Shown here in pieces: positions 59,366-64,000 of a DNA stretch of 64,000 nt (the stretch's first letter is position 1; each line of letters starts with the position of its first letter). The DNA lies in the NCBI GenBank assembly GCA_934454405.1, contig CAKSFN010000007.1:1-64000 (forward strand). Direction: 5' to 3'. Made by a program: the position numbers and the translations under genes. The stretch comes from an uncultured Eubacteriales bacterium (GTDB lineage: Bacteria; Bacillota; Clostridia; Oscillospirales; UBA644). A model generated the notes under the pieces. That model saw only the letters and a list, made by a program, of their open reading frames with translations. It was not told where the DNA came from and searched no databases.

Positions 59366-59977
59366 ATGAAAAACTTCAGAATAATATTTATTGTTTTACT
59401 TATAACGGCTTTGTCGGCAGCGCCGTTTGCGGCATATTCCGAAATTTCTTCCGTGGCTGAAACCAAAGCGCTAGCGCAGGATTTTTTCAGATTGCATATC
59501 CGCGCAAATTCGGACAGCGAAGAGGATCAGGCTCTGAAACTGAAGGTCAGGGATGATATTCTTGAATACACAACTTCGCTGCTTGCCTCTTCGGAAAACA
59601 AAGCGGACGCGATAAAAACCGTAAGCGAAAACATTGACGAAATTACGCGCATCGCGCGGCATCGGACGCTGTCGGAAGGATATAAATACGATATAAAAGT
59701 CGAGGTGACGAAAGAATACTTTGAAAGACGCGAATACGACGGTTTTTTTCTTCCTGCCGGAGAGTATGACGCTCTTATCGTCGAGTTAGGCTCCGGTGAA
59801 GGGCATAATTGGTGGTGCGCGCTGTATCCCTGCGTTTGCCTGAGCGGATCCGCGAGCGGCGTCCGAACAAACCTCGATAATGTCCCCGACAGGCTGAGAA
59901 CGGCAAAAGAGCCGTCAAACGGCTCTTTCAGGTTCGGTTTTTGGATTGTGGATATTTTTAAGTCGATATTCGGCTGA
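59366..59977 (+). CDS. spoIIR: Stage II sporulation protein R
   Basis: Forespore-made secreted signal that triggers SpoIIGA to process pro-SigE in the mother cell. 203 aa with a signal peptide (residues ~3-22, FRIIFIVLLITALSAAPFAA). Family boxes: FRLHIRANSDSEEDQALKLKVRD and GEGHNWWCALYPCVCL. The ATG at 59366 follows GAGGTGA. Convergent with the phosphodiesterase gene 8 bases away. Its presence implies the organism can, or recently could, form endospores. Confidence 0.94.
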   Translation: MKNFRIIFIVLLITALSAAPFAAYSEISSVAETKALAQDFFRLHIRANSDSEEDQALKLKVRDDILEYTTSLLASSENKADAIKTVSENIDEITRIARHRTLSEGYKYDIKVEVTKEYFERREYDGFFLPAGEYDALIVELGSGEGHNWWCALYPCVCLSGSASGVRTNLDNVPDRLRTAKEPSNGSFRFGFWIVDIFKSIFG

Positions 59978-59985
59978 CTCCGGGC

Positions 59986-60453
59986 TTATGAAGCTGCGGT
60001 TTTAATTTCGACGGAAACGCATTTTTCGGAAATTTTCAGGACGGCGTATGTTCCGTTTCTCCCGACAGACCCGGGATTGACGAGCAGCACGCCGTCAACC
60101 GTCGTATTGCAGGTTGTGTGAGTATGCCCGAACAGCGCAATGTCGCAGCCCTCGGCTTTTGCGGCGCGCGCGAGCCTTTCCGCAGATGATTTCACGGAAT
60201 GTCTGTGCCCGTGGCAAAGCATGATTTTGTGACCACTGTCCGTAAGAAAAACTTCGGTGGGGTCATCTCTGAAAAATCCGTCGTTGTTGCCGCTGACGGC
60301 GCATATCGTTTTGTAAAAGAATTTTTGTCTTAAATGCTCAACGTCGTCCGCAACGTCTCCGAGATGAAGAACGGCGTCACATTCTTCTTTCCGTATCACC
60401 GCGTCCATGGTCGCCGTGTTGCGGTGTGAATCCGAAAAAATAAGATATTTCAA
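59986..60453 (-). CDS. YfcE/MJ0936-type metallophosphodiesterase
   Basis: Small calcineurin-like phosphodiesterase, 155 aa. Metal ligands are seen in SDSHRN, LHLGDVADD, SGNNDG, CHGHRH and GHTHTT; NPGSVG near the end is typical of the YfcE group, which hydrolyses phosphodiesters in vitro. The start is TTG at 60453 with GAGG about 10 bases upstream; the nearby ATG is out of frame. It has a consensus promoter and no operon partner. Confidence 0.88.
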   Translation of the reverse strand: MKYLIFSDSHRNTATMDAVIRKEECDAVLHLGDVADDVEHLRQKFFYKTICAVSGNNDGFFRDDPTEVFLTDSGHKIMLCHGHRHSVKSSAERLARAAKAEGCDIALFGHTHTTCNTTVDGVLLVNPGSVGRNGTYAVLKISEKCVSVEIKTAAS

Positions 60454-60491
60454 AAAACATTCGCCTCGTTTCGACTTGTTTCGGGATATTA

Positions 60492-60520
60492 ATTATACAT
60501 CACTTATACGCCGTTGTCAA
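60492..60520 (-). promoter_or_regulatory. Consensus promoter of the phosphodiesterase gene
   Basis: Minus strand TTGACA (60515-60520), 17-bp spacer, TATAAT (60492-60497). I do not see an equally clear promoter for the divergent small-gene cluster. Confidence 0.9.
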
Positions 60521-60572
60521 GTTTTTTTTCGCAGCGCATATTCTGTAATAGAATATTTTTTTCGGAGGTAAT

Positions 60573-60830
60573 ATGGAAAGATACGACAACGCTTTCGGAC
60601 AGGTCGAACAAAAACTGCAGCAGTCGATAGGGAAGGAAAACACCGAAAAACTGAAGGCTTTTCTCTCAGACGAAAAAAGCGTGGATGCGATAACCTCGAA
60701 AATGAATTCAAAGCAAAAGAGCATGCTTGATTATGTGCTGCAAAACCCCGACGCTCTGCAGGCGCTCATATCTTCTCCTCAGGCGGCGGCTTTTTTGAAA
60801 AAACTTGCGGAGGGAAAACTTAATGAATAA
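60573..60830 (+). CDS. Small helical protein of unknown function (1 of 3)
   Basis: 85-aa soluble protein, helical, rich in Lys/Gln/Ser, with no signal peptide; KLKAFLSDEKSVDAITSKMN and DALQALISSPQAAAFLKKLAEG suggest two helical units. CGGAGG precedes the ATG. Its stop lies 8 bases inside the next gene, so translation is coupled. Known family not recognised; the three-gene cluster sits near spoIIR. Confidence 0.7.
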   Translation: MERYDNAFGQVEQKLQQSIGKENTEKLKAFLSDEKSVDAITSKMNSKQKSMLDYVLQNPDALQALISSPQAAAFLKKLAEGKLNE

Positions 60831-61176
60831 TGATTTAATGTCCGCAATCGCATCGTTATTGTCCGATCCCGGAGCGTTGAATGCGATAAAGCAGCTTGCT
60901 GACACTCCCGTCGCTTCGCCTTCCGCGCCTGAGACGCTGTCCGCACAAATGCCCGCAAATTCATCACTTCCGGGTTTTTTCGGCTCGAAAAACGATGCTT
61001 CGGGCTCGGAGAATCCCGGCTCGGTCGGCACTTTGACGCCGTCCGTCGGGGTTCGGGATAAGAACGTCGCTTTGCTAAACGCGATAGCTCCGTATATGCG
61101 AGCCGAACGGGCGGCGAAGATAAGTTCCGCGATAAAAGCAATCCGTGTTATCGGAATGATATCTTCTTTGAAGTGA
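60823..61176 (+). CDS. Small protein of unknown function (2 of 3)
   Basis: 117 aa from ATG 60823 (GGAGGG 7 bases upstream). Two helical ends (SAIASLLSDPGALNAIKQLAD; LNAIAPYMRAERAAKISSAIKAIRVIGMIS) flank a Ser/Pro/Gly-rich linker (~35-75). The first part resembles the end of gene 1 of this cluster (DPGALNAIK versus NPDALQALI), so the two may be related by duplication. No membrane segment. Function unknown. Confidence 0.7.
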   Translation: MNNDLMSAIASLLSDPGALNAIKQLADTPVASPSAPETLSAQMPANSSLPGFFGSKNDASGSENPGSVGTLTPSVGVRDKNVALLNAIAPYMRAERAAKISSAIKAIRVIGMISSLK

Positions 61177-61195
61177 CGGACGGAGGGTATGATTT

Positions 61196-61444
61196 ATGGA
61201 AAGTATGAAACCGCGCGTGTATTCCGTAAGAGGTCCGGATATACCGAAAACTTACGGAGGAAGCGCTTTTCGGCAAGCTCCCGCACGGAGCGCAGAACCC
61301 GAAAAAAAAGGAATATCGTCGCTTTTTCAGAGCCTTAAGGGCGATGATATTCTGCTTATCGGGCTGATCGTTCTTCTGTTGAACGAGGGCGGGGAAGATA
61401 ATTACATAATGCTTATAATTCTCGCCGCGCTTCTGTTTAACTGA
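61196..61444 (+). CDS. Small membrane protein of unknown function (3 of 3)
   Basis: 82 aa: a basic, proline-rich N-terminal half and a C-terminal hairpin of two short hydrophobic stretches (DILLIGLIVLLLNEG and YIMLIILAALLF) separated by an acidic turn EGGED. This end-of-protein pattern is common in small clostridial proteins, possibly sporulation-linked; the function is unknown. GGAGGG precedes the ATG. It ends the cluster. Confidence 0.7.
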   Translation: MESMKPRVYSVRGPDIPKTYGGSAFRQAPARSAEPEKKGISSLFQSLKGDDILLIGLIVLLLNEGGEDNYIMLIILAALLFN

Positions 61445-61515
61445 TTTTTGTCGGAAAGAAGCGTCGTCGGGGTTCAAAACCCCCGAAGATCGCATATAAT
61501 TACGGTGGAAGAAGT

Positions 61516-61540
61516 CCGCGATGTATGTCGCGGGTTTTTT
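61516..61540 (+). terminator. Terminator of the small-gene cluster
   Basis: CCGCG/CGCGG stem (61516-61520, 61529-61533) followed by TTTTTT. A second inverted repeat CGGGG/CCCCG lies just upstream (about 61469-61487). Confidence 0.7.
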
Positions 61541-61599
61541 CTTTGCAAGTATTTTACAGAACAAAATGTAATATAAATATAAAAAATGGCGTAAAAGAC

Positions 61600-61628
61600 T
61601 TGCATATTTTACAAAAATGGTGTAGAAT
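61600..61628 (+). promoter_or_regulatory. Promoter of the Asp23-FakA-like operon
   Basis: TTGCAT (61600-61605), 17-bp spacer, TAGAAT (61623-61628). Confidence 0.7.
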
Positions 61629-61690
61629 GTAAAATGATAATTTATGTTTACTGATATTTCTATATTTTAAGTGTTACGGAGGTATAACGT

Positions 61691-62041
61691 ATGCTTTTGT
61701 TTGAGAATGAAAAAGGCAAGATCGTTGTTGACGATTCCGTTATTGCTCAAATTGTCGCGAATGCGGCAAATGAGTGCTTCGGCGTTGCCGGAATGGCGGC
61801 AAAGAATATTGGCGAGGAATTTCTCGGCTTTTTCAAACGCGACAGCAAGGACAGAGGTGTAAAGATCTCCTGTCCCGACAACAGGGTCAATATTGAAATG
61901 CACATAGTCGTGACTTACGGCATCAATATCCCCGCCATAAGCGAAAGTATAATTCATAAGGTCGTTTACACTGTGGAACAGGCGCTTGACGTGGAAGTGG
62001 GAGACATCAAAGTGTATGTCGACGCCGTTATAAACAAGTAA
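61691..62041 (+). CDS. Asp23/Gls24-family envelope protein
   Basis: 116-aa protein of the Asp23/YloU family, small membrane-associated proteins involved in envelope stress and often encoded beside YloV/FakA. The pattern KIVVDDSVIAQIVANAANECFGVAGMA at the N terminus and VNIEMHIVVTYGINIPAISESIIHKV in the middle is typical. CGGAGGT precedes the ATG. It precedes the FakA-like gene by 18 bases, as in many Firmicutes. Confidence 0.9.
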   Translation: MLLFENEKGKIVVDDSVIAQIVANAANECFGVAGMAAKNIGEEFLGFFKRDSKDRGVKISCPDNRVNIEMHIVVTYGINIPAISESIIHKVVYTVEQALDVEVGDIKVYVDAVINK

Positions 62042-62059
62042 ACAGTCGAGGTAAGAGAT

Positions 62060-63706
62060 ATGATAAACGGAAACGTTTACCGCAGCATGATAGTTTCTGC
62101 GGCAAATAACATCGCAAATCTTCAGGAAGAAATCAACAAGCTTAATGTTTTTCCGGTGCCCGACGGTGATACCGGAACCAATATGAGCCTTACAATGCAG
62201 GCAGGCAAAAACGCCGTAGAGCATTTTGACGGCGGACTGACCGAGTGCGCCGATAAAGTTGCGTCGGCGCTTCTCCGCGGCGGCAGAGGCAACTCCGGAG
62301 TTATACTTTCTCTGTTTTTCAGAGGCGTCACAAAAGAGTTGAAAGGTCTTTCGGAGGCTTCTCCTTCGGATTTTGCCAAGGCTTTCAAAGGCGGCGTAGA
62401 GTCCGCTTACAAGGCTGTTCGCAAGCCCACGGAGGGTACCGTTCTGACGGTTATGAGGCTTTGCGCTGTTCGAGCCGATGAAATCGCGGATTCGGGCATA
62501 AGCGACGCGGAGTTCTTTGCGGAGCTGCTTGCGAACGCAAAAGATACCCTTGCGAAAACACCCGATATGCTTCCGACTTTGAAGCAGGCAAAGGTTGTTG
62601 ACGCGGGAGGAATGGGCTTCTGTGTTCTGCTCGAAGGCATGCTTTCGGTTCTTGACGGGAAAGGCGAAATCACCGCTGTTTCCGGCACTTCCTCCGAGGC
62701 TGTACAGGCGGATTTTGCGTCCTTTAACACTGAAGACATAAAATTTGCTTACTGCACGGAATGTATTGTAAATAAAGACCCGAATAAACACAGAACCGAA
62801 AAAGAGATCGACGCTCTCCGCGAGTTTATTATGAATTGCGGTGACAGCGGCGTATTCATCGACGACGACGATTTCATTAAATTCCATATTCATACCAACG
62901 ATCCGGGCAAGGTTCTTTCCAAATGCCTTAAATACGGCGTTCTCGCAAAAGTTAAGGTCGAGAATATGAAGGAACAGCACACGCAGCTTTCAACGGGTGA
63001 GACGGAAAGCGGGAACGAAGAAAAGCCTGCCGTTTCCGCGGCGCCCGAAAAGAAATACGGATTTGTCAGCGTTGCCGCGGGCGACGGGATCAGAGCCGTG
63101 TTTGAGGATCTCGGAACCGACGTCATCGTCAGCGGCGGTCAGACGATGAACCCCAGCACGGAGGATATCGTCGAGGCTGTTTGCGCGACGCCGAGCGAAG
63201 TTGTCTTTGTGCTTCCCAACAATAAAAACATTTATATGTCGGCAAAACAGGCGGAAGAGATCGTGACCGACAAAAGGGTCGTCGTTCTCCACACCGTTTC
63301 CATTCCTCAGGGAATAAGCGCGATGCTCGCGTTTGATCCCGAGCTTGATGTTGAAGAAAACGAAAAAGCGATGGTTGACGCAAAAAGGAACGTTATTTCC
63401 GAAAGCGTTACGTTTGCCGCGCGTGATTCCGTTTTTGACGGGCATGAGATAAAAGAAGGGCAGAGGCTCGGGCTTGTCAACGGAAAAGTGACGTATATCG
63501 AAAACTCAGACGACGAATGCGTCAATATGTTGAGTGAAGATATTAAAAATTCGGATTATGTCACGGTCTTTTACGGCGAGGGCATTGACGAGGAACAGGC
63601 AAACAAAACGGCGGATATTATCCGAAAGAAGCTTTCGCCCGACGCAGAGGTCGTTGTTATTTACGGCGGTCAACCGGTCTACTATTATATTATTTCCGCC
63701 GAATAA
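62060..63706 (+). CDS. fakA: DAK2/FakA-like (YloV family) kinase
   Basis: ATP-binding subunit of fatty-acid kinase type, 548 aa, acting with a DegV-like acyl-carrier partner (not seen in the window). The N-terminal DAK2 domain has VFPVPDGDTGTNMSLTM and LRGGRGNSGVILSLFFRG; residues ~215-300 and the C-terminal part (~330-548, starting YGFVSVAAGDG) complete the FakA architecture. AGGTAAGAG precedes the ATG. The function as fatty-acid kinase is inferred from family and length. Confidence 0.85.
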   Translation: MINGNVYRSMIVSAANNIANLQEEINKLNVFPVPDGDTGTNMSLTMQAGKNAVEHFDGGLTECADKVASALLRGGRGNSGVILSLFFRGVTKELKGLSEASPSDFAKAFKGGVESAYKAVRKPTEGTVLTVMRLCAVRADEIADSGISDAEFFAELLANAKDTLAKTPDMLPTLKQAKVVDAGGMGFCVLLEGMLSVLDGKGEITAVSGTSSEAVQADFASFNTEDIKFAYCTECIVNKDPNKHRTEKEIDALREFIMNCGDSGVFIDDDDFIKFHIHTNDPGKVLSKCLKYGVLAKVKVENMKEQHTQLSTGETESGNEEKPAVSAAPEKKYGFVSVAAGDGIRAVFEDLGTDVIVSGGQTMNPSTEDIVEAVCATPSEVVFVLPNNKNIYMSAKQAEEIVTDKRVVVLHTVSIPQGISAMLAFDPELDVEENEKAMVDAKRNVISESVTFAARDSVFDGHEIKEGQRLGLVNGKVTYIENSDDECVNMLSEDIKNSDYVTVFYGEGIDEEQANKTADIIRKKLSPDAEVVVIYGGQPVYYYIISAE

Positions 63707-63715
63707 AGGAGAAAG

Positions 63716-64000
63716 ATGTCTCAAAAACAGTATGCAAAGGTCGGCGGTCAGGCGGTCATAGAGGGAATTATGATGCGTTCCCCGAAAAAAGACGTGCTTG
63801 CCGTCAGAACTCAAAACGGTGAAATCGTTGTCGAACCCATGGAATACAAGACTCTTAAAGGCAGGGTCGGTTTTTTCCGTCTGCCCGTCATTCGAGGCGT
63901 TGTTGGGTTTATCGACAGCCTTATCATCGGATATAAATCCCTTATGCGCTCCGCGGAGTTTTTTGCCGATGAAGAAGATGAAAAGGATACTCAAAAGTCC
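63716..64000 (+). CDS. DUF1385 (YqhQ-like) protein, partial
   Basis: The frame is still open at the window end (95 codons seen). The N terminus KVGGQAVIEGIMMRSPKK is the hallmark of DUF1385 proteins, predicted multi-pass membrane proteins of uncertain role; RLPVIRGVVGFIDSLIIGYKSLMRSAEFF begins the first membrane region. AAAGGAG precedes the ATG, 9 bases after the FakA-like gene, so it is probably in the same operon. Confidence 0.88.
   Translation, partial: MSQKQYAKVGGQAVIEGIMMRSPKKDVLAVRTQNGEIVVEPMEYKTLKGRVGFFRLPVIRGVVGFIDSLIIGYKSLMRSAEFFADEEDEKDTQKS

Overview
The window comes from a low-to-moderate GC, Gram-positive endospore-forming Clostridia-type bacterium, most likely an uncultured member of the Oscillospirales/Eubacteriales. 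This is inferred from gene order and families: miaB-ylbF-mutS-mutL-miaA, sepF-ylmH-divIVA-ileS-lspA, the DapL branch of lysine synthesis, SpoIIR, T-box and ANTAR leader regulation, strong AGGAGG-type ribosome sites and many TTGACA-17-TATAAT promoters. It looks like core chromosome. I see no complete insertion sequence, prophage or CRISPR array.

Layout. 1-354: two tandem copies of a 192-bp non-coding repeat carrying a tRNA-tail-like sequence and strong hairpins. 0.5-10.4 kb: a secreted sialate-O-acetylesterase-like protein, deoC-deoB, rpsB-tsf, an amidohydrolase, two more SGNH esterases, a DUF4358 lipoprotein and a frameshifted Dabb gene. 10.4-14.1 kb (minus): trkA, a small P-loop protein, pgi and a small Cys-rich protein. 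14.2-21.8 kb (plus): miaB-ylbF-mutS-mutL-miaA (tRNA modification, competence/sporulation factor, mismatch repair). 21.9-32.6 kb: an HlyD-like protein, yggS, sepF, ylmH, divIVA, ileS, lspA, an RluA-family pseudouridine synthase and a large foldase-like lipoprotein. 32.7-33.1 kb: tRNA-Arg(CCG) followed by a second tandem repeat of the same general design as that at position 1. 33.2 kb: a YcxB-like protein. 33.8-43.0 kb (minus): glnA - ANTAR regulator - pyrG - purB - purA - nadE, then dapF-dapL. 43.4-55.0 kb (plus): type III glutamine synthetase, guaA, T-box-asnB, gltB-gltD. 55.0-55.8 kb: terminators, a 40-aa orphan peptide gene, gene debris and tRNA-Ser(GGA). 56-64 kb: prmA, a Wzz-like / BY-kinase / PHP-phosphatase trio, spoIIR, a YfcE phosphodiesterase, three small unknown proteins, Asp23, a FakA-like protein and the start of a DUF1385 gene.

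The most informative part is the divergent 36-55 kb block. Almost every enzyme in it makes glutamine (two glutamine synthetases) or spends it (PyrG, GuaA, AsnB, GltBD). An ANTAR RNA-binding response regulator sits directly behind glnA. I find candidate ANTAR-type hairpins, with six-base loops having A at position 1 and G at position 4, right at the predicted 5' ends of the glnA and type III GS transcripts and between the ANTAR gene and pyrG. In each case the hairpin overlaps a possible intrinsic terminator. This reads as a locally encoded antitermination circuit for glutamine flux, with a separate T-box on asnB.

Coding starts were chosen from ribosome-binding sites, promoter positions and family length. 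Several differ from the longest open frame.
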